A DNA stretch of 64,000 nt from Yersinia nurmii (GTDB lineage: Bacteria; Pseudomonadota; Gammaproteobacteria; Enterobacterales; Enterobacteriaceae). A program made the translations under genes and the position numbers. Location of the stretch: assembly GCF_001112925.1 (NCBI RefSeq), contig NZ_CPYD01000007.1:124001-188000 (forward strand), read 5' to 3'. The notes beneath the pieces were generated by a model. The model did not search any database and was not told the DNA's origin. It worked only from the letters and a program-made list of their open reading frames with translations. Below, piece by piece: positions 36,793 through 47,811 of this stretch. Within the stretch, counting starts at the first letter, position 1, and each line of letters opens with the position of its first letter.

Positions 36793-38667
36793 ATGAGTAT
36801 GAAAGGTCAAGAAACCCGTGGTTTTCAGTCTGAAGTAAAACAACTGCTTCATTTGATGATTCACTCGCTTTACTCCAATAAAGAAATTTTCCTGCGCGAG
36901 CTGATCTCAAACGCTTCGGATGCGGCCGATAAGCTGCGTTTCCGTGCGCTTTCTGCCCCTGAATTATATGAAGGGGACGGTGAACTGCGCGTCCGTTTGT
37001 CTTGCGATAAAGAAAAACGCACTCTAACACTGAGCGATAACGGTATCGGTATGAGTCGCGACGAGGTGATTGAAAACCTGGGTACTATCGCTAAGTCCGG
37101 CACTAAAGCATTCCTGGAATCTATTGGTTCCGATCAGGCTAAAGATAGCCAATTGATTGGTCAGTTCGGCGTGGGCTTCTATTCTGCTTTTATCGTGGCA
37201 GATAAAGTTACCGTTCGTACTCGTGCCGCAGGCGAACCTGCGGATGCCGGTGTGTTTTGGGAATCAAAAGGTGAGGGCGATTACACTATCGCTGACATCA
37301 CCAAAGAAGATCGCGGTACTGAAATCACCCTGCACCTGCGTGAAGGAGAAGATGAGTATCTGGACGATTGGCGTCTGCGCTCAATTATCAGCAAGTATTC
37401 CGATCACATCGCTCTGCCGGTGGAAATCGAAAGTAAAAACGAAGAAGACGGCACCGTTAGCTGGGAAAAAATTAACAAAGCCCAAGCGCTGTGGACGCGC
37501 AGTAAAGCCGATATTAGCGATGACGAATATAAAGCCTTCTACAAACATATTGCCCATGATTTTACCGATCCATTAATCTGGAGCCACAACCGCGTAGAAG
37601 GTAAGCAGGAATATACCAGTCTGCTATATATCCCAGCACAGGCACCTTGGGATATGTGGAACCGCGATCATAAACACGGCCTGAAACTGTATGTGCAGCG
37701 CGTGTTTATCATGGACGACGCCGAACAGTTTATGCCGAACTATTTGCGGTTTGTTCGCGGACTGATAGATTCTAACGATCTGCCGCTGAACGTATCTCGT
37801 GAGATTTTGCAGGACAGTCGTATTACCCAGAATTTGCGTAGCGCGCTGAGTAAACGTGTACTGCAAATGCTGGAAAAACTGGCGAAAGACGATGTGGAAC
37901 AGTATCAGAAGTTCTGGCAACAGTTCGGCATGGTACTGAAAGAAGGCCCAGCAGAAGATGGTAGCAACAGAGAAACCATTGCTAAACTGCTGCGCTTTGC
38001 TTCAACCCACACCGACAGCTCGGCGCAAACCGTTTCGCTGGAGGATTATGTTAGCCGTATGGCTGAAGGTCAGGAGAAGATTTACTATATTACTGCCGAC
38101 AGCTATGCCGCAGCGAAGAACAGCCCGCATCTGGAACTGTTCCGTAAGAAAGGCATCGAGGTTCTGCTGTTATCCGATCGTATTGACGAGTGGATGATGA
38201 GCTACCTGACTGAATTCGATGGCAAAGCCTTCCAGTCAGTGAGTAAGGCCGATGAATCCTTGGATAAACTGGTTGATGCAGAAACTCCTGAGCAGCAAGA
38301 AGCGGAAAAAGCGCTGGAGCCATTCGTTGAGCGCGTTAAAACGCTGCTGAATGACCGGGTTAAAGATGTACGCTTGACTCATCGTTTGACCGACACGCCG
38401 GCCATTGTCACCACCGGTGCCGATGAAATGAGCACGCAAATGGCAAAATTGTTTGCCGCTGCGGGTCAGCAAGCACCTGAAGTGAAATACATCTTCGAGC
38501 TGAACCCAGAACACGCGTTGGTAAAACGCGCCGCAGAAGTCAGTGATGAAAGCCTGTTTGCAGAGTGGGTTGAGCTGCTGCTCGATCAGGCTCTGTTGGC
38601 AGAGCGCGGGACTTTGGACGATCCAAACCAGTTCATCCGCCGCATGAATCAGTTACTGACAGCCTAA
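36793..38667 (+). CDS. htpG: Hsp90-family chaperone HtpG
   Basis: A 624-residue homodimeric ATP-dependent chaperone, cytosolic. The N-terminal GHKL ATPase domain contains [14 protein letters not shown] (about 31-44), [20 protein letters not shown] (about 81-100) and [17 protein letters not shown] (about 121-137). The middle domain (about 230-500) has [20 protein letters not shown], and the C-terminal dimerisation domain ends [22 protein letters not shown] precedes the start; E. coli HtpG begins two codons later (MKGQETRGF). The gene is heat-shock regulated by its sigma-32 promoter. Confidence 0.97.
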   Translation: MSMKGQETRGFQSEVKQLLHLMIHSLYSNKEIFLRELISNASDAADKLRFRALSAPELYEGDGELRVRLSCDKEKRTLTLSDNGIGMSRDEVIENLGTIAKSGTKAFLESIGSDQAKDSQLIGQFGVGFYSAFIVADKVTVRTRAAGEPADAGVFWESKGEGDYTIADITKEDRGTEITLHLREGEDEYLDDWRLRSIISKYSDHIALPVEIESKNEEDGTVSWEKINKAQALWTRSKADISDDEYKAFYKHIAHDFTDPLIWSHNRVEGKQEYTSLLYIPAQAPWDMWNRDHKHGLKLYVQRVFIMDDAEQFMPNYLRFVRGLIDSNDLPLNVSREILQDSRITQNLRSALSKRVLQMLEKLAKDDVEQYQKFWQQFGMVLKEGPAEDGSNRETIAKLLRFASTHTDSSAQTVSLEDYVSRMAEGQEKIYYITADSYAAAKNSPHLELFRKKGIEVLLLSDRIDEWMMSYLTEFDGKAFQSVSKADESLDKLVDAETPEQQEAEKALEPFVERVKTLLNDRVKDVRLTHRLTDTPAIVTTGADEMSTQMAKLFAAAGQQAPEVKYIFELNPEHALVKRAAEVSDESLFAEWVELLLDQALLAERGTLDDPNQFIRRMNQLLTA

Positions 38668-38680
38668 TTTGCAATGCGAT

Positions 38681-38714
38681 TGCCCCTGACCAATGGCTCG
38701 GTTAGGGGCATTTT
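38681..38714 (+). terminator. Terminator after htpG
   Basis: TGCCCCTGACC / GGTTAGGGGCA hairpin followed by TTTT. Confidence 0.85.
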
Positions 38715-38860
38715 AACCGCACAATCACTGCCTTTCCCTGCCAAATCAATTCAGTTAGTCCCATTTACTCAATTACCTCTTCCGGCAAGGTGCCTTGAGC
38801 GAACCCCCGTGGAAATGGTATGGTTATGCGTTTTCTGCATTTTCGATTTCATTCTAGTAA

Positions 38861-39544
<684 letters not shown>

Positions 39545-39562
39545 TATGTTTGGGTAGACAAG

Positions 39563-39586
39563 AAGGCGGCCTTGGGTCGCCTTTTT
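39563..39586 (+). terminator. Terminator after adk
   Basis: AAGGCGGCC / GGTCGCCTT hairpin with TTTTT run. Confidence 0.82.
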
Positions 39587-39719
39587 GATATATTGCTGAG
39601 GTGAAGTAGCAGGCAGTTTATATTTATGGTCGCCTCGCTATAATAGCAATAAATAAACATGCTGTGCATCGCGGGTTTAAATACATTGCAGCTTATTAGT
39701 AAAGGAAGGGAACAGATTC

Positions 39720-40679
39720 ATGCAAAGCAAACTTGGCGTTCTGATGGTCAATCTGGGAACGCCTGATGCCCCGACTACTCCAGCGATTAAGCGTTACCTG
39801 GCTGAGTTTCTCAGCGATCGCCGAGTAGTTGATACTTCCCCTTTGCTTTGGTGGCCTTTATTACACGGCGTCATACTGCCAATCCGTTCTCCGCGAGTGG
39901 CTAAACTGTATCAATCAGTTTGGATGGACGAAGGCTCGCCGCTATTGGTTTTTAGTCGTCGGCAGCAGCAAGCGCTAGCGGCCCGAATGCCGGATACACC
40001 GGTAGAACTTGGAATGAGCTACGGTTCACCCCATTTATCCGATGCCATAGAAAAACTGTTGGCACAAGGCGTAACTAAATTGGTTGTGTTACCGCTCTAT
40101 CCTCAATATTCCTGTTCGACCAGCGCTGCCGTCTGGGATAGCGTTGCACGTATACTAAAAAATTATCGTCGTTTACCTTCTATCAGCTTTATTCGTGACT
40201 ATGCAGAGCATCCTGCTTACATTGCCGCATTAAAACAAAGCGTAGAACGGTCTTTTGAGCAGCATGGTCAACCTGACCGTCTGGTGCTCTCTTTCCACGG
40301 AATCCCTAAACGTTACGCACAGCTTGGTGACGACTATCCGCTGCGTTGTGAAGATACAACCCGCGCGCTTACTGCGGCTGTGCCGCTGCCGGCAGAACAG
40401 ATCATGATGACTTACCAGTCACGATTTGGTCGCGAACCCTGGCTCACTCCTTATACTGATGAAACCTTAAAAAACTTACCTTCGCAAGGTGTTAAGCATA
40501 TACAGCTGATCTGCCCTGGTTTTTCCGCTGACTGTCTGGAAACGCTAGAGGAAATTAAAGAACAAAATCGTGAGATTTTTCTACATGCAGGCGGCGAGAA
40601 ATTTGAATATATCCCTGCATTGAATGATGATATTGCGCATATAGACTTGCTTGAATTATTAGTTAAACAGCACATGTAG
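39720..40679 (+). CDS. hemH: Ferrochelatase HemH
   Basis: Last step of heme synthesis, inserting Fe(II) into protoporphyrin IX, 319 residues, membrane-associated cytosolic face. [20 protein letters not shown] at the N-terminus, the catalytic [20 protein letters not shown] (about 195-214, with the metal-binding His in SFHG), and [20 protein letters not shown] (about 232-251) are family signatures. AAGGAAGG precedes the start. It is the left boundary of the O-antigen locus, as in other Yersinia. Confidence 0.97.
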   Translation: MQSKLGVLMVNLGTPDAPTTPAIKRYLAEFLSDRRVVDTSPLLWWPLLHGVILPIRSPRVAKLYQSVWMDEGSPLLVFSRRQQQALAARMPDTPVELGMSYGSPHLSDAIEKLLAQGVTKLVVLPLYPQYSCSTSAAVWDSVARILKNYRRLPSISFIRDYAEHPAYIAALKQSVERSFEQHGQPDRLVLSFHGIPKRYAQLGDDYPLRCEDTTRALTAAVPLPAEQIMMTYQSRFGREPWLTPYTDETLKNLPSQGVKHIQLICPGFSADCLETLEEIKEQNREIFLHAGGEKFEYIPALNDDIAHIDLLELLVKQHM

Positions 40680-41240
40680 TGCCTTGCTAAATATAAGTGC
40701 TCTATATATAGATCTGCTTATGTTGTGCTGAAAATTTAATTTTTAAATACGCGTAGATATGAAAAAACGAAGTGAATACAGTTGGTTACGATTTATTGTG
40801 CAAAAGGCATTCTCCGGATTTTCTCGTATTATCTTAGTCAATTAAAGTGCGGCATAAATCACGTTTTTCTTGTAATGGCGGGGTATTAGTACGAGAATTG
40901 GCACAAAATTTTAATGCCTTAATTAAATGGATGTTTAACTTAAAATGTGTCTGCTGTTTAGGAATGCTCTGAGACCGGTTTAAGGCCAAAGCGCGTACCC
41001 TCAACACCCCCGGCGGGGCCACAGACCTAAACCTTCGAATCAGTGCATTGGTAGCTGCAAGCCAAGGGCGGTAGCGTGGGACTTTTATTCTATTCATACG
41101 ACGATGTCTTTCATGGATGAAAAGATCACTACTCTGTGTATTTTGTTAAAAATCATTCGCTAAGATTAATTCTTAAAAAGATAAAAATCACTCATGCGAA
41201 TTAATTTACCTATTTAAATTTATTTAATTCGGATTTATAT
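40680..41240 (+). promoter_or_regulatory. O-antigen cluster promoter and leader region
   Basis: Intergenic sequence between hemH and ddhD. The first part is AT-rich with stops in every frame. An 87-codon frame on the minus strand (40834-41097) covers the JUMPstart and is judged spurious. The leader ends in AT-rich sequence with no clear ribosome site in the last 60 bases before ddhD. Confidence 0.75.
41041..41078 (+). promoter_or_regulatory. JUMPstart sequence with ops element
   Basis: Begins CAGTGCATTGGTAGCTG and ends GGCGGTAGCGTG, the ops element (41067-41078). This is the consensus 39-base JUMPstart of polysaccharide operons. The ops pause site recruits RfaH to the transcribing polymerase, allowing the long O-antigen operon to be read through. 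Confidence 0.95.
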
Positions 41241-42224
41241 ATGTCTTTAGAAATTAAATTGCATCCATCCGGTGTTATTTTTACTTCTGATGGTACCGAA
41301 ACCATTCTGGATGCAGCACTAGAAAATAATATCAACATTGAGTACAGCTGCAAGGACGGAACCTGTGGCGCTTGTAAGGCAGTCGTGCTATCAGGCGAGG
41401 TTGAGCAAGGGGAGAATACATTCTTATCCGAAGAGGATATTGCGAATGGTTCTATACTAACTTGTTGTTCAAAAGCAAAGTCTAATGTTGAGTTAGACGT
41501 TCATTATTATCCTGAACTTAGTCATATAAAGAAGAAAACCTATCCATGCAAGGTTGACAATATTGAGTATATTGGCGATGACATTGCTATTTTGTCGCTA
41601 AGGCTGCCACCTAGTGCCAACATTGAGTATTTGGCTGGACAATATATTGATTTAATACTGAATGGGCAACGCCGTAGTTATTCTATTGCAAACGCGCCCG
41701 GTGGGAATGTTGAATTGCATATACGGAAAGTTTCTAATGGGCTTTTCAGTAATATCATTTTTAACGAATTAAAACCACAGCAACTCTTACGTATTGAAGG
41801 TCCGCAGGGCACTTTCTTTGTGCGTGAGAATAATGAACCTATTATATTCCTTGCCGGTGGAACTGGTTTCGCTCCCGTTAAGTCTATGGTTGAATCATTG
41901 ATTTCTAAGAATGATCAACGTGAAATGTATATTTATTGGGGAATGCCAACAGGGAATAGTTTTTATTCAGATATCGCAAGGGAGTGGGCAATTCAGTACC
42001 CTAATATTCATTATATTCCTGTAGTCTCAGGTCATGATGAAAGTTGGACTGGTGCAACTGGATTTGTACATCAGTCAGTTCTTAACGATATCGACGATCT
42101 CAGTCCATTTAATGTTTATGCCTGCGGTTCCTTAGCTATGATATCTGCTGCGCGAGCTGATTTTATAAAAAATGGATTAAACGAAAATAAATTTTTCTCT
42201 GATGCCTTTGTGCCATCAAAATAG
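41241..42224 (+). CDS. ddhD: CDP-6-deoxy-delta-3,4-glucoseen reductase
   Basis: Iron-sulfur flavoprotein (327 residues) that with DdhC removes the C-3 oxygen of CDP-4-keto-6-deoxyglucose. The N-terminal plant-type ferredoxin domain has the cluster ligands CKDGTCGAC (about 36-44) and the last cysteine at LTCC near 75. The FAD-binding part includes QRRSYSIANAP (about 139-149), and the NAD-binding part AGGTGFAPVKSMVESLI and YACGSLAMI. It is the first gene of the cluster. It is homologous to AscD/RfbI of ascarylose and Salmonella pathways. Confidence 0.95.
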   Translation: MSLEIKLHPSGVIFTSDGTETILDAALENNINIEYSCKDGTCGACKAVVLSGEVEQGENTFLSEEDIANGSILTCCSKAKSNVELDVHYYPELSHIKKKTYPCKVDNIEYIGDDIAILSLRLPPSANIEYLAGQYIDLILNGQRRSYSIANAPGGNVELHIRKVSNGLFSNIIFNELKPQQLLRIEGPQGTFFVRENNEPIIFLAGGTGFAPVKSMVESLISKNDQREMYIYWGMPTGNSFYSDIAREWAIQYPNIHYIPVVSGHDESWTGATGFVHQSVLNDIDDLSPFNVYACGSLAMISAARADFIKNGLNENKFFSDAFVPSK

Positions 42225-42261
42225 CTTTGATTTGTCAAAGTAATACGTAATGGAGATTCTA

Positions 42262-43035
42262 GTGAAAGCAGTCATTCTTGCCGGTGGTCTTGGGACCCGT
42301 CTTAGTGAAGAAACCGTAGTTAAGCCAAAACCAATGGTGGAAATTGGGGGGAAACCGATCCTCTGGCATATTATGAAACTTTATTCATCCTACGGAATAA
42401 ATGATTTTGTTATTTGCTGTGGTTATAAAGGCTATGTCATTAAAGAGTATTTTGCGAACTACTTTATGCATATGTCCGATATTACATTCTGCATGCGTGA
42501 TAATGAAATGACGGTACACCAAAAACGCGTCGAGCCTTGGAATGTTACCTTGGTTGATACCGGTGAGAATTCAATGACTGGTGGTCGCTTACGTCGAGTA
42601 AAAGATTACGTTAAAGACGATGAAGCCTTTTGCTTCACCTATGGTGATGGTGTCAGCGACGTGAATATCGCGGAATTGATTAAATTCCATAAAAATCACG
42701 GTAAGCAAGCAACTTTAACTGCTACTTATCCGCCAGGCCGTTTCGGTGCTTTAGACATCAAAGATAAACAGGTTCGTAGCTTTAAAGAGAAGCCTAAAGG
42801 TGATGGCGCTTTAATCAACGGTGGCTACTTTGTCCTGTCTCCTAAAGTTATTGATCTAATTGATGGCGATAACTCAACTTGGGAGCAAGAACCATTAATG
42901 ACTCTGGCTGAGCAGGGCGAACTGATGGCTTTTGAGCATACAGGTTTCTGGCAGCCAATGGATACACTGCGTGACAAACTCTACCTGCATGAACTGTGGG
43001 AAGAAGGACGCGCACCTTGGAAGGTATGGGAATAA
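42262..43035 (+). CDS. ddhA: Glucose-1-phosphate cytidylyltransferase
   Basis: Makes CDP-glucose from CTP and glucose-1-phosphate, 257 residues. The nucleotidyltransferase motif [20 protein letters not shown] starts the protein, and [19 protein letters not shown] follows. [10 protein letters not shown] carries the metal-binding Asp. I choose the GTG at 42262 because GGAG stands at 42252-42255 with good spacing and the family starts with M-KAVILAGG. The ORF's ATG at 42250 would overlap that ribosome site. First committed step toward the 3,6-dideoxyhexose. Also called rfbF. Confidence 0.94.
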   Translation: MKAVILAGGLGTRLSEETVVKPKPMVEIGGKPILWHIMKLYSSYGINDFVICCGYKGYVIKEYFANYFMHMSDITFCMRDNEMTVHQKRVEPWNVTLVDTGENSMTGGRLRRVKDYVKDDEAFCFTYGDGVSDVNIAELIKFHKNHGKQATLTATYPPGRFGALDIKDKQVRSFKEKPKGDGALINGGYFVLSPKVIDLIDGDNSTWEQEPLMTLAEQGELMAFEHTGFWQPMDTLRDKLYLHELWEEGRAPWKVWE

Positions 43036-43038
43036 AAA

Positions 43039-44112
43039 ATGATTGATGCAAGCTTCTGGCAAGGTAAACGTGTTTTTGTAACAGGTCATACCGGGTTTAA
43101 AGGTGGATGGCTGAGTTTGTGGTTGCAGAACATGGGGGCAACGGTTAAAGGTTATTCTCTGGCTGCGCCAACTGAACCTAGCCTATTTGAAACTGCCCGC
43201 GTAGCTGACGGGATGGAATCAGAAATCGGCGATATTCGCGATCAACAAAAACTATTAAACTCAATTCGTGAATTTCAGCCAGAAATCGTTTTCCATATGG
43301 CGGCTCAACCGCTGGTAAGACTATCCTACTCGGAACCCGTTGACACATATTCAACTAACGTTATGGGCACCGTTTATTTACTGGAAGCAATCCGTCAGGT
43401 TGGTGGCATCAAAGCTGTGGTTAATATCACCAGCGATAAATGCTATGACAATAAAGAATGGATATGGGGCTATCGTGAAAATGAAGCGATGGGAGGATAT
43501 GATCCATATTCCAACAGTAAAGGTTGCGCTGAGTTAGTCACATCTTCTTATCGTAACTCTTTCTTTAATCCAGCCAAGTACGATCAGCATGGTACAGCAC
43601 TGGCAACTGTCCGCGCCGGAAATGTTATAGGCGGCGGCGATTGGGCTTTGGACCGTATTGTTCCGGACATTTTACGTGCTTTCGAAGAGTCAAAACCTGT
43701 TATTATCCGCAATCCTCACGCCATTCGTCCTTGGCAGCATGTGCTTGAACCGTTGTCCGGTTATATTTTACTGGCGCAAAAGTTGTACGACGGTGGCGTA
43801 GAATATGCCGAGGGCTGGAACTTTGGTCCGAATGAAGCGGATGCGACCCCGGTTCAAAATATTGTTGAAAAAATGGTCGAATTTTGGGGGGGTGATGCAA
43901 GCTGGCAATTGGATGGTAATGAACATCCGCACGAAGCTCATTACTTAAAGTTAGATTGTTCAAAAGCTAAAATGCAACTTGGTTGGCATCCACGTTGGAG
44001 CCTTAATACCACGCTGGAATATATTGTGGCTTGGCATAAAGCCTGGCTAGCTGGCGAAGACATGCATGAATATAGTGTTACCGAAATTAATAATTACATG
44101 AAAACTAGATGA
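43039..44112 (+). CDS. ddhB: CDP-glucose 4,6-dehydratase
   Basis: Extended SDR, 357 residues, oxidises C-4 and removes the C-6 hydroxyl to give CDP-4-keto-6-deoxy-D-glucose. NAD-binding motif VFVTGHTGFKGGWLSLWL (about 11-28), catalytic YxxxK in YDPYSNSKGCAELV and the preceding TSDKCYDNKEW segment. It lies only 3 bases after ddhA. Also called rfbG. Confidence 0.95.
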   Translation: MIDASFWQGKRVFVTGHTGFKGGWLSLWLQNMGATVKGYSLAAPTEPSLFETARVADGMESEIGDIRDQQKLLNSIREFQPEIVFHMAAQPLVRLSYSEPVDTYSTNVMGTVYLLEAIRQVGGIKAVVNITSDKCYDNKEWIWGYRENEAMGGYDPYSNSKGCAELVTSSYRNSFFNPAKYDQHGTALATVRAGNVIGGGDWALDRIVPDILRAFEESKPVIIRNPHAIRPWQHVLEPLSGYILLAQKLYDGGVEYAEGWNFGPNEADATPVQNIVEKMVEFWGGDASWQLDGNEHPHEAHYLKLDCSKAKMQLGWHPRWSLNTTLEYIVAWHKAWLAGEDMHEYSVTEINNYMKTR

Positions 44113-44128
44113 TTTGAGGTCATAGAAA

Positions 44129-45442
44129 ATGAGTCAAGAAGAATTACGTCAACAGATTGCTGGGTTAGTTGCTCAGTACGCTGAAACGGCTATGGCCCCT
44201 AAGCCATTTGAAGCAGGTAAAAGTGTCGTTCCACCTTCAGGTAAAGTTATTGGTGCTAAAGAACTTCAGCTGATGGTTGAAGCATCTTTGGATGGGTGGT
44301 TAACTACCGGTCGTTTTAATGATGCTTTTGAGAAAAAATTAGGGGAATATCTCGGTGTTCCTCATGTACTGACAACCACTTCAGGTTCTTCGGCTAACCT
44401 GCTAGCGCTTACTGCGCTAACCTCGCCAAAACTTGGTGCACGTGCGTTGAAGCCAGGCGATGAAGTGATTACTGTTGCTGCTGGTTTCCCTACTACTGTT
44501 AACCCTACCATTCAGAATGGCTTAATTCCTGTCTTCGTTGATGTTGATATTCCAACTTATAATGTGAACGCCAGCCTGATCGAAGCAGCTGTCAGTGATA
44601 AAACTAAAGCCATTATGATTGCTCATACGCTGGGTAATTTATTTGATCTGGCTGAAGTTCGCCGTGTAGCGGATAAATATAACCTTTGGCTTATTGAAGA
44701 TTGCTGTGATGCATTAGGCTCAACCTATGATGGCAAAATGGCGGGTACATTTGGTGATATTGGTACCGTTAGTTTCTACCCTGCTCACCATATTACTATG
44801 GGTGAGGGTGGGGCGGTATTTACCAAATCAGCAGAGTTGAAGAGTATTATTGAATCCTTCCGTGACTGGGGCCGTGACTGCTATTGCGCACCAGGCTGTG
44901 ATAACACCTGTAAAAAACGCTTTGGCCAACAACTAGGTTCTCTACCATTCGGTTATGACCATAAATATACCTATTCTCACTTAGGTTATAACCTTAAAAT
45001 TACGGATATGCAGGCTGCCTGTGGTTTGGCTCAGCTTGAAAGCGTAGAAGAATTTGTAGAAAAGCGTAAAGCCAATTTTAAATACCTAAAAAGTGCTTTG
45101 CAGTCTTGTGAGCAATTCCTCGAACTGCCGGAAGCCACACCAAACTCAGATCCATCTTGGTTCGGTTTCCCAATAACGCTTAAAGAAGACAGCGGTGTAA
45201 CCCGTATCGATTTGGTTAAATTCTTAGATGAAGCCAAAATTGGTACACGTTTACTGTTCGCTGGAAACTTAACGCGCCAGCCGTATTTCCACGACGTGAA
45301 GTATCGCGTTGTCGGTGAGTTGACTAATACAGACCGTATTATGAACCAAACCTTCTGGATCGGTATTTATCCAGGCCTGACACATGATCATCTGGATTAC
45401 GTGGTCAGTAAGTTTGAAGAATTCTTTGGTTTGAATTTCTAA
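44129..45442 (+). CDS. ddhC: CDP-4-keto-6-deoxy-D-glucose 3-dehydrase (E1)
   Basis: PMP-dependent [2Fe-2S] enzyme, 437 residues, of the DegT/DnrJ/EryC1 aminotransferase superfamily. Two features distinguish it from aminotransferases. The lysine that normally binds PLP is histidine (His220 in [14 protein letters not shown]), so it cannot transaminate but dehydrates C-3. Cysteines 251, 253, 257 and 261 ([11 protein letters not shown]) are available for the iron-sulfur cluster. DdhD supplies electrons. The product is CDP-4-keto-3,6-dideoxy-D-glucose. Also called rfbH. Confidence 0.96.
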   Translation: MSQEELRQQIAGLVAQYAETAMAPKPFEAGKSVVPPSGKVIGAKELQLMVEASLDGWLTTGRFNDAFEKKLGEYLGVPHVLTTTSGSSANLLALTALTSPKLGARALKPGDEVITVAAGFPTTVNPTIQNGLIPVFVDVDIPTYNVNASLIEAAVSDKTKAIMIAHTLGNLFDLAEVRRVADKYNLWLIEDCCDALGSTYDGKMAGTFGDIGTVSFYPAHHITMGEGGAVFTKSAELKSIIESFRDWGRDCYCAPGCDNTCKKRFGQQLGSLPFGYDHKYTYSHLGYNLKITDMQAACGLAQLESVEEFVEKRKANFKYLKSALQSCEQFLELPEATPNSDPSWFGFPITLKEDSGVTRIDLVKFLDEAKIGTRLLFAGNLTRQPYFHDVKYRVVGELTNTDRIMNQTFWIGIYPGLTHDHLDYVVSKFEEFFGLNF

Positions 45443-45478
45443 TCGAGGTTGGCCAGTATTGCACTGGCCAAATATTAA

Positions 45479-46342
45479 ATGAAAATAGCGTTGACTGGTG
45501 GGACCGGTTATATAGGTGGTTTCTTAATTCCGAAACTTATAGAAAAATATGGGGTTATTTATAATATAGGGAGAGATAAAGTAACATCGATATCAGCCGA
45601 TGGAGAAATTGAATATGCGAAATTTTCTATAGATTCGCTAACCTTTATTTTAAATGAATTATCCCCTGATCTTATTGTAAATTTAGCCGCGGGTTATTAC
45701 AAACCCGGAGAAATACCTGATCTTAATGTGATTGATGGTAATCTTAAAATCCCATTTATCTTATTGGAATATTTTAAAAAACGCGGCCATGGTCGATTTG
45801 TCAATATTGGTAGCTATTGGGAGTTTAGTAATTCAATCCGAAATGTTGAGGGCGTGAATCCTTATGGAATCATTAAGTCAGCTTTAAGGGATTTGTTAAA
45901 GTATTATTCTAGTTACAATGTAAAATATACTAATATTATGTTATATGGAACCTATGGGGAAAATGATAATAGGGGGAAAATACTAGATGCTATTATTAAC
46001 AGTGCAAAAGCTGAGATAGCTCTTAAATTATCGCCTGGAGAACAAAAACTGAATCTTGTTTATATAGAAGATGTGGTGAATGCAATCATGGATGTTGTCT
46101 GTTCTGAGAGTGAAAATTATCAAAACAAGACACTTTCTATCTTTAATCCACATGAGTATACAGTAAAAGATATTGTGGAGTTAGTTAATAAAAATAGTAA
46201 TAGAAGGGAATTACTTGTTGAGTTCGGTTCTTATGGATATAGAGAAGATGAAGTGCTAAAACCTGAATATAAATTTGAAAACATTGGATTAATAGAGGAT
46301 AAATTAGAATCTTATATAACTCGGTGTTTAGATGAGTCTTGA
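45479..46342 (+). CDS. SDR-family reductase, probable CDP-3,6-dideoxyhexose synthase (paratose or abequose type)
   Basis: A 287-residue extended SDR. GGTGYIGGFL (about 7-16) binds the cofactor, the serine is in NIGSYWEF and the YxxxK is in NPYGIIKSALRDL. Its position right after ddhC is where Yersinia and Salmonella put prt or abe, which reduce C-4 of the CDP-4-keto-3,6-dideoxy sugar. Stereochemistry (paratose, abequose) cannot be read here. No second epimerase gene follows, so tyvelose and ascarylose are less likely. Its AT-rich codons differ sharply from ddhA-C. Confidence 0.75.
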   Translation: MKIALTGGTGYIGGFLIPKLIEKYGVIYNIGRDKVTSISADGEIEYAKFSIDSLTFILNELSPDLIVNLAAGYYKPGEIPDLNVIDGNLKIPFILLEYFKKRGHGRFVNIGSYWEFSNSIRNVEGVNPYGIIKSALRDLLKYYSSYNVKYTNIMLYGTYGENDNRGKILDAIINSAKAEIALKLSPGEQKLNLVYIEDVVNAIMDVVCSESENYQNKTLSIFNPHEYTVKDIVELVNKNSNRRELLVEFGSYGYREDEVLKPEYKFENIGLIEDKLESYITRCLDES

Positions 46343-46423
46343 TTTAATAGTGTGTAAGTTTTTCTATTGATTATATAAATAATTGCGAATTCTTCTGAGT
46401 GATACAATTAATAATGGTGGTTC

Positions 46424-47737
46424 GTGAAATTTTTAATTAAAAAAATACCTAATCATCTATGGATAGCACTATCTTCTTGGATTTCCAGAATTGTTTCTGC
46501 AGGAATTCAACTTTTAAGTATTAGATACTTACTAGATTTAATGGGTGAGAATGGCTACGCTGCCTTTACTTTACTTGCTGGCCTTGTTGCTTGGGGAGCA
46601 TTAGCTGATTTTGGCATCGGATATAGTTTACAAAATTTTATATCAGAGCAAAGAGCAAATAAAAAACAGTATAATGACTATATATTGACTTCTGCGTGTT
46701 TAATATCAATTGGGATATTGGTATTAGCGTCAATACTGTGGCCGATAACAAAATTTTTAGCTCCAGTATATCTGCAAGGGTTTGATAATAATACTATTTA
46801 TGATAAGCATTTATTGCTATACATCACTCTTTGTATTTTTATTTTTACCAGTTTTGGCGGAGTTCTATATAAAATATTGTTCGCTGAACAAAGAGGTTGG
46901 ATTGCTAATGTGATCACCGCACTTGCTTCTTTACTAGGCCTTATACTAATAGTCATATTCAGTAAATATAGCGCATCTAGTAGCATATATTTAGCTATTA
47001 TCATGTTTTTTGGTCCAGCAGCATTAATACCTGTCACGATATTTATTTCAAGAATTATAAAAACATTTAGAGCCGAAGCGACTGATGATTTTGATCATGA
47101 TTTAGTTAAAATAATTTTAAAGAGGTCATCTGGTTTTTTGTTCTTTGCATTTTTAGCCACAATTGTTCTTCAGGCAGATTATATAGTGATGTCTCAGAAA
47201 TTAGTCGCTAGTGATATCATTGTTTACACTGTATTAATTAAAATATTTGGATTGATCCTTTTTGTTTATTCTGCATTATTACAGGCTCTTTGGCCGGTAT
47301 GTGCTGAATACAGAGTTCAAAACAAATGGTCGGAATTAAATTTAATAGTAAATAAATATATTATGCTAGGCGCTATTTTTATCGTCATTTGTAGCGTTGG
47401 CTTTTATCTATTTAAAACACAAATCATTGGTCTTATCTCTAAAAAAATAAATCCTAATATAGATGTTACCACGATAGCCTTATTTGGTGTGTATTTCCTA
47501 CTGCGTATTTGGACTGATACATATGCGATGCTCCTACAAAGCATGAATTATTTACGGCCGTTATGGTATTTAGTGCCTGTTCAAGCAATTCTTAGTTTGA
47601 GCCTCCAGTGGACTTTAGCATCAGTTTACGGGATGAAAGGTATGTTAACTGGATTGATTTTATCTTTTTTATTTACTGTGGTTATATTTCTTCCTGTTTT
47701 CTATAAGAGAAAAATAAAGGAATTACAGTCTGTTTAA
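46424..47737 (+). CDS. wzx: O-antigen flippase Wzx
   Basis: A 437-residue polytopic protein with about twelve predicted hydrophobic helices across the full length, of the MOP/MATE-like polysaccharide-transporter type. It flips the undecaprenyl-linked O unit across the inner membrane. Start is GTG 46424 (ATGGTGGTTC precedes it). N-terminal sequence reads MKFLIKKIPNHLWIALSSWI. It is AT-rich, as wzx genes usually are, and located between the sugar genes and the first transferase. Identity rests on topology and context rather than a motif. Confidence 0.85.
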   Translation: MKFLIKKIPNHLWIALSSWISRIVSAGIQLLSIRYLLDLMGENGYAAFTLLAGLVAWGALADFGIGYSLQNFISEQRANKKQYNDYILTSACLISIGILVLASILWPITKFLAPVYLQGFDNNTIYDKHLLLYITLCIFIFTSFGGVLYKILFAEQRGWIANVITALASLLGLILIVIFSKYSASSSIYLAIIMFFGPAALIPVTIFISRIIKTFRAEATDDFDHDLVKIILKRSSGFLFFAFLATIVLQADYIVMSQKLVASDIIVYTVLIKIFGLILFVYSALLQALWPVCAEYRVQNKWSELNLIVNKYIMLGAIFIVICSVGFYLFKTQIIGLISKKINPNIDVTTIALFGVYFLLRIWTDTYAMLLQSMNYLRPLWYLVPVQAILSLSLQWTLASVYGMKGMLTGLILSFLFTVVIFLPVFYKRKIKELQSV

Positions 47738-47811
47738 AATGTAGAGCTGTCTGTTTTTCACACCATTTTAAAAGTTACTTGTTTTCTCAAAGAGCGTTCA
47801 AAGGATTTTAG

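Noticed and set aside
40834-41097. 87-codon frame on the minus strand before the O-antigen cluster
   Set aside because: Covers the JUMPstart element antisense; its apparent conservation would follow from that element.
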